Shown here: in pieces, positions 22,506 to 34,634 of the stretch
How positions within the stretch are numbered: the stretch's first letter is position 1
Layout of the letters: each line of letters starts with the position of its first letter
DNA from: Biomphalaria glabrata
Taxonomy: Eukaryota > Mollusca > Gastropoda > Planorbidae
Length of the DNA stretch: 64,000 bases
Reading direction: 5' to 3'
Assembly (NCBI RefSeq): GCF_947242115.1
Contig: NC_074711.1
Span: 8,188,434-8,252,433, forward strand
The notes under the pieces: generated by a model
The model's input: only the letters and a program-made list of their open reading frames with translations
Database searches by the model: none
What the model was told of the DNA's origin: nothing
Translations under genes and position numbers: made by a program

Positions 22506-23077
22506 AAATAGCATCATTCGAAGAATGAGATCCAACTTATTTTTTAAAAATGTAACCCCTTTACAGATCAAGTCATCATTGCAATGGACATTCAGATCTG
22601 CATTAACATAAAAATGATCAAAATTTGAATAGGTTTCGAAACGCAGAAAGTTGTGTGGTTTGCATTCCGAACTGTCTTCTCTGTGGTCTCAGGTTCAAAC
22701 ATTGACCACTGCCATTAACTAACATCCTGCTAGAGTTTTGGGCTATGACTTAATAATATTAAATCCTGATTCGAAACTTTGTCTAAACCTAGCAAGTGAA
22801 AAGGAACATACTAAAATAATGTTGTGTGTATAATGAAGAACTCTATTAAAATGTGATTTTGTATTTACATTTATTGGTATTTATTATATAAAATAAGATT
22901 GTAGAATGTTTCTGTGATTTGTTTCGCAGGGAATATTGTATTTCCAAAATGATGAAAGATCCATCTAGTAAACTTGTCTGTATGCCACATGTCATATATG
23001 TTTCCTGTAAAATAGATTTTTAAAAATTTATTTATTAACATTTATACTTAATTATGTATACATATATAGAACTAGTG

Positions 23078-23078
23078 G

Positions 23079-23127
<49 letters not shown>
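23078..23127. repeat. (AT)n microsatellite
   Basis: About 25 uninterrupted AT units. A second short AT tract (23331-23352) lies inside the hAT-like element that follows. Confidence 0.95.
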
Positions 23128-23133
<6 letters not shown>

Positions 23134-23235
23134 GTTATACTGATTATCTGATCTAACATCACATCTAACTCTTATTGTTCTTAATAATAATAAATTACTC
23201 TACTCTAGGTCTAGGCAATCTAATATATATAAGAC

Positions 23236-23765
23236 CAGGGCCGGTCTTAAGCCACTGCAACCTATGCGGTCGCAGTGGGCCCTGCACTTTCATAGGCTTC
23301 GTGCTAATTCTAGGTGTAATAGTTAAATTGCAATATATATATATATATATATCGGTATATATAAAACCTGGAAATCTCATAAAAATCTCCTGAAAAATAG
23401 ACAAAATTGTGGGTGTCATTCATTCCGAAAACGCTAATCCTACGCGCGATAAACGAAATTAGACATTGTCAGCTTTCATGTACTAAAATGTAATAATCAG
23501 GCAAATTTTCACTTTAATCAGAAGTTTCCATACTTTATTTACTTTAATAGAGTGACTGGCATTTTAATATGCCATAGGTTGCGAAGTTCGTAAAGTAAAG
23601 TTAATTTGATCGTAATCTTGTACTTAGTAAAGATTTAATAAATTCAAAGTCGAATTTTTTTAAAATACGAAATCTTAATTTTCACTTATTATCCTTATTC
23701 CCACCCAGACTAGGCCCCGCGCAATCAGTTTCACATAGGGCCTCGCAATCGTTAGGACCGCCCTG
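23236..23765. mobile_element. non-autonomous hAT element, about 530 bp
   Basis: The left end CAGGGCCGGTCTTA pairs with the reverse complement of the right end, CAGGGCGGTCCTA. The flanks (TATAAGAC and TTTAAGTT) agree at only 5 of 8 bases, so any target duplication has decayed. Its left part (ACTTTCATAGG and CTAATTCTAGGTGTA) matches 63520-63556, where a hAT transposase remnant follows. The two loci therefore belong to one family. Confidence 0.7.
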
Positions 23766-23939
23766 TTTAAGTTTAAGACTTAAAGAAATGTCACATGTGT
23801 TTAGTAAAAATCTGTATTTTATATTACAAATATAAATGATGACTTATTATTTTTTTAGATCTAAAGTTTAGCCTTATTAATAAGTATAGTAAGGGCTAGT
23901 AAAGAATATAAATATATTCTATATAGATTTAGCTTAGGC

Positions 23940-25330
23940 TTTAGGTTTAGTCCTTGACTATTATAATATTATATTTATATCTATGAATAATCTTTATGCT
24001 ATCGCTAGGACACTACTCACTAGGTCTTACTATTACAAACTATTACCAAAAAATGTTGGCGACTGGGCTTAGACTTAACATAGAGGCTAGTCTAGATTAC
24101 TCTAGATTCTAGATCTACTTAATTAGTTAAATCTACTAGTTTATAAACTATTACTAGTACTACACTAGTAGTATTACTACAATTAGTACAATAATGCAAG
24201 TCAAGTATTTATAAACTCTAGATCTAGTGAGTGACTCTAGTAAAAGTGTTAGAAGGCCTAGCTAGAATTAGACTTAGAGTGAGAGATATAGAAAATAATA
24301 TAGATTATACTAAATTATAGATAGATCTAACCATTTAGTTTTGTTATAACTATTAGACTTAGTATAGTCTAAGTATAGTATACCTAGACCTAGTCCTAGA
24401 TGATCTACTAGTACTTGATGATACTAGAGACTACTACTAGAGTAGACTAGGTCTAGAGTCTAGATCTGAGTAGTAGATCTAGTGACAATCTAGTGACTAG
24501 TCCTATATATTTACTATTTACCTATACCTATTATTATAATCTATCTATAATTATATTAATTCAATAGTCTGCTCTAGAATATATTTTGAAAAAGTAGAAG
24601 AGTTCTCTTCATGGCATTTCGGTGCATCCCATGATAAGTATCATTTAAAATTGTTGGACAGCTACATTTAGATAAGTTTATCATCTGAATCGCTATCAAT
24701 AACGTATCCAGCCATGTCTATTTTTATTTACATTTTCTCAGTCCATTACAATACGTCACTTCCGGTTTCGGCCATTGAAGCTGATTTTCAAATCTCGTTA
24801 TTTTTTACACTTTCAAATTACTTTTTCTAATATAAATACGCTTTTCTAAAATCTCAAATTTTTAGGAACTAACTTTGATGCTATCTACTATCTAAATCAA
24901 TCGCTATCTCAATTTCGAAAAAAACCTCTTCAGTTGGTCTTTAAGTAACACTTAAAATAGAAGTTTATTCATTTAAACTTATGACTTATAGTTTTCTTTA
25001 TACAGGGACAGACTACTCTAATTTTCTTAAATTATACTTAAAACAATGTAAGATTACAGACAAACAAAATATTAATTAAATAGTCAATAGATCAAGATCT
25101 AGATTAGATCCATATTAATAGATTATATAGGCATTATAGGTCTAGATCTAAATAGTTATCAATAAGACTAAATAACTTTCTGATAATATTATTATTAGAT
25201 CTAATCAATTTCAGTTATTTCTTATTTAAAGTTATTTCTAGTATTTTCTAGCTAGATCTATATAGATCTAGACTCAAGACAAGTCAGTGAAATTACTAGT
25301 CTGAGTCTAGAGTAGAGCTAAGAGTCTAGC
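23940..25330. other. AGATCT/ACTAGT-rich island
   Basis: Dense AGATCT, CTAGAT and ACTAGT motifs with TA-rich filler run from the hAT element toward the LRR gene. The right arm of the 23-bp inverted repeat (24921-24943) lies in it. No gene is seen. Confidence 0.55.
24921..24943 (-). repeat. 23-bp inverted repeat, right arm
   Basis: Exact reverse complement of 20737-20759. The bases inside it toward the left arm do not show a clear longer match. Confidence 0.6.
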
Positions 25331-25365
25331 TAGGGCTACTAGCTAGAGTTAGAGACTAGTTTTAA

Positions 25366-25455
25366 CAACACATTTAACACAGTCATTGGTTAATATGCAT
25401 GACGCGTAGGACGTAATCATCTTCTTTTTTGAAGTAACGTCTGTATTATATAAGA
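25366..25455 (+). mobile_element. LINE family A 3' tail
   Basis: It reads TTGGTTAATATGCATGACGC, then AGGACGTAATCATCTTC, then TTTTTTGAAGTAACGTCTG, as in the copy at 49900-50003. Only the extreme 3' end is present. Confidence 0.7.
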
Positions 25456-25459
25456 AGTC

Positions 25460-26511
25460 ACAGTGATATTCTCATTCACTGTTTTAGTGTTTAAGTTTAG
25501 TGATTCACAGGACTCACACTACACAGTAGTCAGTACACTACAGGTGAAACTTTAGACAGTTCAGTTTCAGAGAAATGTATATGATTATCATAATTATAAT
25601 TATGATTTAATATATCTTATTTTATATAATCTAATATTACCTAATAAGCTTCTTGACTTAGTCTTAGATTGTCTTCTAAAAAGTTCTTAAATTAATTAGA
25701 TCTAGATCTATATTAATATTATTATTATATATAATATAATAAAACATTATGTATAGAATCTAATACTCAATGCAAGTGACTGATCTTTGTGGAGACAGCT
25801 TGCCGCCCAAAGCGCCAAACAGCTTTGGAGGATCTAAGTCTAAGTAAACAAATTATAATAAATCAAAGTGATAATCCAGAAGTACACTTTTTTCTCTGGC
25901 AATTCTTATCAGCCTCAACATGGTGCTCAGGTGAAAAGGGTCATTAGAAGAAACAATAAAGGTCAATAGGGAAGCAAAAAAGACCTCTCTTTTTGGTGCC
26001 TAAGGACTGAGTTCATTGAAGAAAGGCCCAAAAGCTCCAACAACTATGTCACCATCCACGCACCGTTCCTCAATAGGGCGTTTTTTTCTATGGCGGACAC
26101 CTGCATGGCTGATGTGGGACAGAGAAGAAATATGGGAGAGTTTCCTCAGTGTGTTTGGACTTTGGCCTCCCTTTTGGATACGCGCCATTGAAAATAGGGA
26201 TGTAATAATTTACATCTTCTCAAACAGGCAGATGGAGTCAAGCTTCCATAGCCATAGGTCTAGAAATCCATGACACTATAAAACACTGCACTCATCCTCT
26301 ATCTTTGGAATCGAAGACATTGCAGTTGATAGCCAGGGAGATGAAACTGTACTACTAGATTTATTATTAGATAAGAAGATCCTGACATAGTCTAACCCCT
26401 AGATCTAGACAGTGAGGACTGCGGATCTAGATCTAGAGGGACATTGCTATATACAGTGTTACTTTTGAACACTTGGTATCATTATAGCCACGTATAACTC
26501 AAAAGAGTTTG
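25460..26511. other. gene-free stretch upstream of the LRR gene
   Basis: 25600-25760 and 26340-26440 are AGATCT-rich. 25930-26330 is GC-richer and open on both strands for 60-85 codons, but I recognise no protein or repeat in it. It could hold the unseen promoter and 5' untranslated exons of the LRR gene. Confidence 0.35.
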
Positions 26512-26680
26512 TAAAATGTTTTACATGTTTCAAATGTTCCCTCAGTTTTTAAGAAAATTTGAAGAAAAATTACATCCTAACCCAACCCTCCCACAGGATA
26601 ACAGGGGGATAGCACTGGGAAGGGTCTGAACCTGGGACCACCAAGACCAATACCACTCTACCAGGCATCCATACTGTAAT
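26512..26680 (-). mobile_element. tRNA-derived SINE, family B
   Basis: On the minus strand a tRNA-like head with B box (GGTCCCAGGTTCAGACCC) is followed by the family body with an ATCCTGTGGGAGGGTTGG block and an ACATTTGAAACATGTAAAAC tail. It matches the copy at 45043. It lies about 150 bp upstream of the LRR gene start. Confidence 0.65.
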
Positions 26681-26830
26681 TTAAATGTAATTTAATTCGA
26701 TTGGTATAATTGTTTTAATTTTCTTTCTTAACAGAGTGTTAGTATTTTATAACACAAAAAAATTTTTAAACCCTTTGTTTTTTAGCCTCTTGTATTCACT
26801 TTCCAACATTATCAACTGTAAAAAAAAAAA

Positions 26831-29800
26831 ATGGTTTGGAAACTAAGTGACTTGTGCCTGCAATGTATACAACAACACCTGCATAGATATCCAGATTTGG
26901 GATGCAATCTTACAACCGTACACAAAGAAATGCTTATTGATAGATTGGCCTGTCATGATCTCTTTTTCTCAGATCGACTGATTCATATAAAGAACCATTT
27001 ATTCACATCGTCATTGCGCCACATCAACCTTCAAAGGTAAGGAGAAATAGTACTTAAGATGGGATCAACTATTTTTATTTTTTTGATGAAAATTTACATT
27101 TTTACGTCATAAAAAGGTTCAATATTTAATATTTTTTAAAATTTTATTTGCTTTATTTTTAAAGATGCCCACAAATTACAGATCAAGTTTTACAGTTGTT
27201 AGGAAGTTCAGGATGTAAATTAGAAGTCCTAATTTTAAATAAACTTGAGAGTGTAACAGGTCAGTAATTGTTTTAAGTGAATGTTAATATATAATGTACA
27301 ATCCTTTTCTCTCCATCATAACCTTGTTATAGAATATAGATGAACTATTCAGTGGGTTCAAGCACAGACAGTTCTCGGTAGTTTATTTTTTAGAAGACTA
27401 TCTTCGAATCATCTTTATCAGTATTTTTATGTAAACTTATGTTTATTGTATTTCCGAATGAATGTTGTAAGACGTAATAATTCTCTTTATGGTTATTAGT
27501 ATTGTTGTTGTTCATTTCAGATGCTGGCATTCAAGCAGTAACTCAGGCTCAGGATGCACTTCTTGTACTTCATCTCAAATATTTGAGAAATGTGACGCAG
27601 AACATATTAAACTTTATAACTGCTCCAAAGTTGTGGTTTTTCAAACTAGAACATTGCTATAATCAAAGCAAGACCTGGACCAATGCAACAAGTAAGTCAC
27701 CTGAAAGCAGCAGCATATACCCTTTTTTTTTTTTTTAAAGATTTAACTAAACTTAAGATGGAGCCACTTTTCAGTTCTTAGTCGGGACAAGCCAGACTTT
27801 CCCTTGTGGGGCATTGTCAGAGAATGCCAATCATGCCCTTCAAAGCTGCATACTCTATTGACAGGCCTGAACAAGACTCTTGTTTTAAATAAACTTTAAG
27901 ATAAAGCCAGTTTTCAGATCAGGATAACTGATCTGAACCCTCTGACATAAAAAAATGAGAATAAAGAAGAAGAAGTCATTTTAAATTCATTATAATCGCA
28001 TTGACTTTCATTCCACTAGTTCCAATTAGAGACCCAGCTGCTTGGTAAATCATTTTAAAGCAGTCATAAAGTTATAGAACTATTCTATTCTATTCATACT
28101 TTTTTTTATAATTTTCAGAGACTACTGCATGACTCCTGTGCCTAAAGGCAATCATCTTTTTAGAGAGTTTCTTAAACACTATCAATCTTTTTCTTTTCAT
28201 TGTTTTTTTAGGACTAAAGATTCAGAAGACAATTGAATTAAAATGTATTCAAACTGATTCCACTGATAGTAAAAGAGTTGGAAAATCATTATTATTTTTT
28301 TTTTTTAAACCTCTTTTCGGAAGAGTTATCGGACACACACTGTGGTTGTTTTGTTGCAAGAGTAATATTTGTTGAAATAATTTCATTTTATGTTTGCTTT
28401 TAATTTTAATTGAATCTATAACTTGCCATCTACTTACTTTTCAATAACTTCTTTCTTTTTTTCAGGTTTATCTTCATTTTTAGTGCGCAATCCTTCCATT
28501 AAAGTTCTAAAAATAACCTTACCACATGACTTCATTCCAATAATTGCAAAGCATTTAAGAAGCTCACTGGTGAGAAGCCATTTCATTATATCTTTGTTAA
28601 ACATTTTTATATCATTAATATTTACTTCGGTGGCGTGATGGCTGTATGGTAAAGCACATGGCTTCTGAACTGAGGCATCCTGGGTTCTAATCCTTGTGAA
28701 GACTGGAATTTTGAATTTTGGGATCTTTAGGGCGCCTCTGAGTCCACCCAGCTCTAATGGATACCTGACATTGGTTGGGGAAAAGTAGAGGCGGTTGGTA
28801 ATTGTGCAGGCCACATGACACTCATTAACCGTAGGCCACAGAAAAAGATGACCTTTCATCTGCTCCATAGATCGCAAGGTCTGAACAGGGTAATTTACTT
28901 TACTTTAATATTTACTTCACTGTTCAATGTATTGTGTTTTTTTTTCTCATCTAAGATAAATAAAAGTGAAAGTGGCTTATAAAACTAGTCACTTAGTGAT
29001 GAGATCAATTTTGAGATCAATGAATTAATAAAATAAAATTTCAATATGTGTAAAATTCTGAAGATTAAGGATGACTACAGTATTTTACATTACAAAGAAA
29101 TCCCTGTTGCAACTTGCATATTTTGCCACATCTATATATAATAGCTTTAAAAAATGTGTCCAGGTCATTTGATTTTTATTTCTACTAAATCTAATGATTT
29201 TGAGCAATGCTGTCTGTGATCTTCTAAATGGTCTCTATTGCTCATTGTTATAATTGAGATCATTCTTATGTTAATTATTATCTCAATATCAACTGTTGTA
29301 TGAGACCAGTCAAACATTTATTTCTATATTTGAATCATATTTTCATAGGAAGAATTAAGAACATCATTTCAACTTGCCACTGATGATAGTATAGAGCATT
29401 TAGCTCAGTACTGCCCTAATCTCAACAAGTAAATCTATTTTTTTTTCTTTAAATCAGTTTTTTTGTTTACGAAAAAATTAAAAATATTTATGACATATGC
29501 TTTTAGATTTATTATATTTTGAAAGATTATATATATTATCTAGATCACAGGACTATCTGTTTAATAATGAATACATTTTTTTTTTAAATCTAATTTTTCA
29601 GATTAGATCTTAATGGAGCTAAGTCTGTTGGAAAAGATTCTTTGATTAAGGTGATTATAATTTACATGCATGCGTAATTACTGAAAAGAAAATTGTATAG
29701 TTTTACCTGTTATGTGTTCAATGTTGTGTATATATGAAATGGTGTGAACGCTTGTTAAAATAGGAAAAAAGAGAGGCTGGAAAAGACGGTGTAATGTGAA

Positions 29801-32800
29801 GATTTAGTTTTTCTTTAAGCCAAGATTAAATTACTTATAAATGAAGGAGTTACAGTTCTGTGTCAATGTTTTATTATACAGTCTCATACTCTCGTAAAAA
29901 AAAATACCCTTTTATTTTAATTTTACATCTTAGTATTTCATGTAAAGTTCCCCTTTTAGACTTTTAGATCCATATGTGACAGATGATACTCATCTTTACC
30001 CATGGCAAATAGTTAACAGGGGTGTTATTTGGCTATCATAACGACTAGCTGTCTTTCTATCCCCAAATAATATCTGATACACATTAGAGTTGGTTGGATT
30101 CAGCAACATCCTAAAAATCTCTTATGTTCAAGATCCCAGTTCTCAGTTGGATTCAAACTTGTGACTTAACATTTCAGAAGCCAAGCACTTAACCACTCCA
30201 CTAGCACGGACCCATTAGATGTAAAACTAGTCAATGATTTCTTTTTATTTAAACTTTCAGCTCTTTCAAGCCTGCACACAAATGGTCAATTTGGATTTAG
30301 GATACTGCAGTCGGATATCATCCCCACCCGAGTGTGAGGTATTATGGACATTGCCTCAGTCTCTGACCTCCCTGTCTCTGTGTGGAATGATGTTACAAGA
30401 TAAAGAGATTCTAGTGGAATGCATTACACGTCTGCCTCGGCTGACAGCCTTAAAGTTATGTGGTGTCCCAGCACTAACAGATGAAACTCTAACACAGGTT
30501 TTTAAAGAAAATTTTTAAATAAAAACACATTAATTTATTTTCATTATTTATCACAAAAAATTGAGCCAATTGAAAGTAAAACTGCTGTTAACTTTGATCA
30601 GGTGATCAAATTAGTTTTAACTTTTTAAAAACTGTTTTCATATGAACTTTTTGCAAGTGCATGGCCAGTTAGTTAGTTATTTAATAAATAACATATTTAA
30701 GTAAAATCTTTTTTTTTACATAATTTTAATGCATATAAACACACAATTTTCATGATTTTTGTTCTAGAGATACCCTTTTTACGTAGTGATGTGGTTCAAC
30801 TAATACTCGAATTAAAAAAAAGACCTAAACATTCACTGATCATTTTGTGTTTCAGATTGCTGAAAAGATTGGTAATCGACTACTAGGCTTAAACTTGAGT
30901 GGCATTGGGGTGAATGAAATAACAGACATAGGCTTAAAAGCAGTGGCGAAATATTGCACTCACTTGGAAGCTCTCCACATCAGTATGCTGAGAGAAGTAA
31001 CAGGTGTAACACTAGCACCCATATTTTTAGACCCTAACAGAGCTTCCAAGATAACAGAACTTGCTGCTAATTGTAAAAAGGTAAACACTATGATATGGAT
31101 AGGATTTGAACTTCTAAAGCCCTGACACTAATGGAGTTGAAAGATGATGATATGGTAGTCTAAGAACTTAAGCCAGCTACTGTTTTAATTTGCTTTTGTG
31201 TAAATATTGTGGTGAGAATATTTTGATAGTTGTAAATGAAATGATACAGAAGAACAATAGGCATTTATTTTAACACCAGAAATACATATAATTATATATT
31301 AAGGTCCATACAACTGCTATTTAAGATCGAAAATGGAAACATGATTTTAGTGCTACGATGATTAAAAAAAAACAAGGAGTCCATGAGAACATGAGGCACC
31401 CTAATTGGGCCTCTCCATGAACAAGCTATTTTATATCACAGTGCAAGATGGGCCAATGTCTCATTGGTTCATATTTTGCAAGTAAGAGTAAAAGCAAAGT
31501 TCCCCTTTCAGACCTTGTGATCTATAAGGCAGTTGATGTAAAAATAATCTGTTTCTGTGGCCCACAGTTAACGAGGATGTCATGTGGCCAACTCAATGAC
31601 CACAACAGCCTTTACTTTCCCCAGCTAATATCAGGGTGAACTCAGAGGCACCCTAAAGATCCAATCTTCACCAGGATTTGAACCTGGGACCCCTGGTTCA
31701 GAAGCCAAGTGCTTTACCGTTCATCCACGATGCTTCCAATGATGATTTAAGTGATGTGTAATAATCAATTCTATTTTCTTAGTCAAGTTTTTTTTCATCG
31801 CAAAGTATTATTTGCCCACTTCATGAAGTTTATAAGCTTCGAAACCTTAGAACTTCATTTGATATTTTCATTTCTTTTAGATGGATGTTAATTTGCTGGA
31901 TCAAATTATGTACAGTTGTCCGAATCTCAAAATTTTGGATGTGTCTGGCTTGAATGAAGTCACAGACCAGATGATAATCACTTTAGCTGACCATTCCCCT
32001 AAGTTGACTCAGCTACATCTGAAAGGCTGTAAGCAGGTCAGTCACAACCTGATATTGCCATGTAGAGGGACAAAGTCCATTGTTAAAAAAAAAGATATTG
32101 AAATACACCTTCACTTTCTTTATAATTAATATTTGATACGCTTGGTAAATGTTGCAGATCCTACCTATTGTAAATCTCCTGTAGATAGTGCAGATTCAAA
32201 CATCATGTACATAACACTTGTTCATAAAATTTAACACGGCTTATTAACAATTGCTTTTGTGTCAATAGTGAAGCTACTGCTCTTGAGTCTAAGGGCCTTT
32301 TTCTTACCTATCTTTCACATGAGTCGATCTGTACGTAAAATAAATTTTGGACTTTATTTCTATTAATGTCTTGAAAAATGTCATTACAATTTCTAATTAA
32401 AAACTTCTTTATGTAAATATTGAAAATACACATTTAGCTTCATAAAAAAAAAATCATGTTTTATTATTAAAAAGAAAAAGTGTATCAATATCATAATGAC
32501 AATATCACTTTTTCATCAATCTTTTGTCAATTAAAATAAAGGATATTAATGTAACCATTCTTTTTTTTTAAAGAATAAATTGTGCAGTAAACGTATTCTT
32601 TCGGTCAATGCCAGCTCTATGTAAGTCATTTGCAAGCTGTTTATGTTTTAAAATACATGTGGGATGTGTTTCTGAGTGGTAAAAACCACTTGGCCACCTA
32701 TCAAGAGGTCTCGTGTTCAAATCCCAACTCAAGCTGAGTGGAGTTTTCTGAGCAACTAAAGGCAGCAAGGAAACCTTCCGCTGGCCCACAAAAGAGATTG

Positions 32801-34606
32801 GATCATAGTGGACCGAGCATGCTATTAGCATGAAAGTTGCGCTATACAAAATTATATTAAATTAGCTTTGTATGACTCTCTGTTGAGCTTTAACTCTTTC
32901 TCTCCGTAAATTATTTACCACATTCTGGTGGAATCAACGTAGGTATTGTCAGTTAGGAGAGAAAGAGTTAATGCCCTGGATGGAAAAAAAATATTAAACT
33001 CAAGGCAAGACCTTCTGTTGGTCTTATCCTGTCTTCTCTAAGAGCTTTTCATTTTGTACTCTAAAGGTTACAGATGCAGCTATTTGTTACTTGAGTGGGT
33101 GCTGCCCGCTCACAAGTATGTGCTTGTCTGGCCTGCATGCCCTTACAGATAAGAGCATTTTCTGTTTAGCCAGCAGCTGTCCACAGCTGGAAGAGATCTA
33201 TCTAAATGGGTGTGCCAATATTTCACCCGTGGCTGTTCAATATTTAAAGGTGAGTTCATCTATTGAAGTGGAATTTTTTTTTTGTTAAGATGATCCTATT
33301 AGTAGAATCTAATTTGTGACAGATTTCTTCAGATTGATTTGTGGAGGTAATGAAAATTATTATGCCCTAGTCCCAACCTCCTGTAGGATGGCAGCTGGCA
33401 GGGTTTGAACCCTGGACCATTGAAATGAAATTCTAAAACACATACCACACAACCAGATATTCATACATAAAAGAGACCTTTCTCTACACCCGAAACAATG
33501 CCAATTATGATGATTGACAAAAAAAGACTACTAATACAAATAAAAGCTACTTTTCTTATTCATGGTAAACCAGTTACAGAATAAAAACTGAAAACATCTA
33601 GGTCTAATAATAAATGTAAAGTTATCATAAAATCTTCATATTGATGAAATCATAAAAAAAAAAAATCAAACAAACCATTAGGGTTTCTTAAAATAAATCA
33701 AACAAGAACATAAAACTAAAATGCTATTTAACTTGGTTAGACCACTGTTAAAATAAGCCTCAATTCAAGAAAACTTAAACTAGCAAATATGCAAAATAGA
33801 GCAGTTAAATTTATAACAAAGAAATATTCACATTTGATTAGAGTAACACAGTTATTAAAATTCCTTCATTTAGACACACTAGGACATAAGACTAAAAACT
33901 AAAGTAGCAGTGATAAGAAAACACTGAACCATAAGTTATGATTACACAACCTAATAATAAACTTAGAAAGACACAATGGTAAAGGCACATTTATTATTCC
34001 ATTTGGTAGGACAAAGTTGTATAAGAGCTTTCTTCCCTAGTGCTATTAGAGCATGGAATATGTTATCTGAATCAGACTGGAAAACCAACCACTCCTTATA
34101 TTTTTTAAGTCCCTGATTAACATTCATGACTAGCTTGAGATAACGTACCCCATAGGACGAAATTATCTTCTCTTTTGAAGTAGCATCTGTAATTTATAAG
34201 AAGAAAAGTTATTTAGCTCTCTTTACTTCACATTCAGTTACAAAATAAAACATAAAATACAAAGGTTGTAAAAATAGTCGTGTTTTTTATACCAGTAGGT
34301 TCTTTTCCTAGAAAATTATTTTGGTGCTGTTCTTACCTATTAAAGTTTTGATTGAAAATTTAACTATTCATAGTAAGCATCTACTTTCTAAGTAAAAAAA
34401 AAAAAGAAATTTTGCATAAATGTCAATAGTTATTAACTCTTTTTGCCACCTCTATTATTTCTTGAAACTGTTTACTTTTGATCCACTCACAGGACTGCTG
34501 CTTAGGAAGATTGTATGTGAAGCATAACATTCCCAATGCCAATCCAAACCAGCTCATGGCCAAAAACTTGGACACAGGGGAGTTCTGTCGAGCAGATTTG
34601 CTTTAA
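26831..34606 (+). CDS. leucine-rich-repeat protein, AMN1/FBXL-like, eleven exons
   Basis: Exons 26831-27036, 27165-27259, 27521-27691, 28466-28569, 29349-29428, 29602-29650, 30261-30497, 30856-31080, 31881-32036, 33067-33249 and 34493-34606 join in frame to about 539 residues. All introns are GT-AG. The N-terminus (MVWKLSDLCLQCIQQHL) resembles AMN1-type proteins. Cysteine-containing LRRs follow: INLQRCPQITDQVL, LNLSGIGVNEITDIGL, LKILDVSGLNEVTDQM, LHLKGCKQ-VTDAAI and IYLNGCANISPVAV. The later introns fall in phase 0 at or near repeat boundaries. No F-box is visible. Such LRR proteins bind partners, often in ubiquitin ligase or cell-cycle control, but the target here is unknown. Its introns hold five SINE or MITE insertions and one LINE. 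The start ATG directly follows twelve A residues, so an upstream start is possible. Confidence 0.85.
28626..28915 (+). mobile_element. tRNA-derived SINE, family A, near full length
   Basis: A tRNA-like head has an A-box-like TGGCTGTATGGTAAAGC and a B box CTGGGTTCTAATCC. Then come the body CCACCCAGCTCTAATGGATA and GGCCACATGACACTC, GATCGCAAGGTCTGAACAGG, and a TTTACTTTACTTTA tail. It is the best preserved copy and lies in intron 4 of the LRR gene. Confidence 0.85.
29950..30215 (-). mobile_element. SINE family A, diverged copy
   Basis: Minus-strand copy with ACATTAGAGTTGGTTGGATT, AGATCCCAGTTCTCAGTTGG and AGAAGCCAAGCACTTAACCA. It lies just upstream of the exon beginning at 30261 in the LRR gene. 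Confidence 0.7.
31495..31740 (-). mobile_element. SINE family A copy
   Basis: Minus-strand copy with GACCTTGTGATCTATAAGGC, GTTAACGAGGATGTCATGTG, GGATTTGAACCTGGGACC (B box complement) and GAAGCCAAGTGCTTTACCG. It is in intron 8 of the LRR gene. Confidence 0.8.
32672..32865 (+). mobile_element. tRNA-derived SINE, family C
   Basis: The head has a B box (CTCGTGTTCAAATCCC) preceded by a tRNA-like CTTGGCCACCTATCAAGAGG. The body (CTGGCCCACAAAAGAGATTG and GCGCTATACAAA) differs from families A and B, and the tail is TTATATTAAATTA. It is the only copy of this family that I found in the window. Confidence 0.65.
32890..32971. mobile_element. TTAA-flanked MITE, short form
   Basis: At 82 bp it keeps both termini (TTAACTCTTTCTCTCC and GGAGAGAAAGAGTTAA) but only about 50 bp of interior. 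It is an internally deleted form of the element at 716-978. It lies in intron 9 of the LRR gene. Confidence 0.8.
33355..33470 (-). mobile_element. SINE family B fragment
   Basis: Minus-strand fragment with CCAACCTCCTGTAGGATGGC and GGGTTTGAACCCTGGACCAT, matching the head of the copy at 45043. It lies in intron 10 of the LRR gene. Confidence 0.65.
33540..34205 (+). mobile_element. LINE family A, 5'-truncated, longest copy
   Basis: It encodes broken remains of the end of a non-LTR polymerase: KMLFNLVRPLL, then QNRAVKFITKKYSH, TLGHKTKN-like, and IIPFGRTKLYKSFLP-like followed by AIRAWNMLSESDWKT. It ends with the family tail near GAAGTAGCATCTGTAATTTA. The order fits CR1/jockey-type elements. It fills about half of intron 10 of the LRR gene. 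Confidence 0.75.
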
Positions 34607-34628
34607 AATTCATTCCTAAATTTGTCTC

Positions 34629-34634
34629 AATAAA
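34629..34634 (+). promoter_or_regulatory. polyadenylation signal of the LRR gene
   Basis: AATAAA lies 23 bases after the TAA stop at 34604-34606. Use of this site would give a very short 3' untranslated region. Confidence 0.55.

Noticed and set aside
28208-28320. alternative LRR exon starting at the TTTTTTTAG acceptor near 28212
   Set aside because: The frame stays open but runs into a poly-T tract with no donor. The exon at 28466 continues the protein cleanly.
28626-28695. tRNA gene
   Set aside because: The A and B box sequences belong to a tRNA-derived SINE head. It does not fold as a complete tRNA by eye, and the family body follows.
28434-28877. 147-codon open frame on the minus strand
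   Set aside because: It is the antisense of LRR exon 4 and of the SINE family A copy, not a gene.
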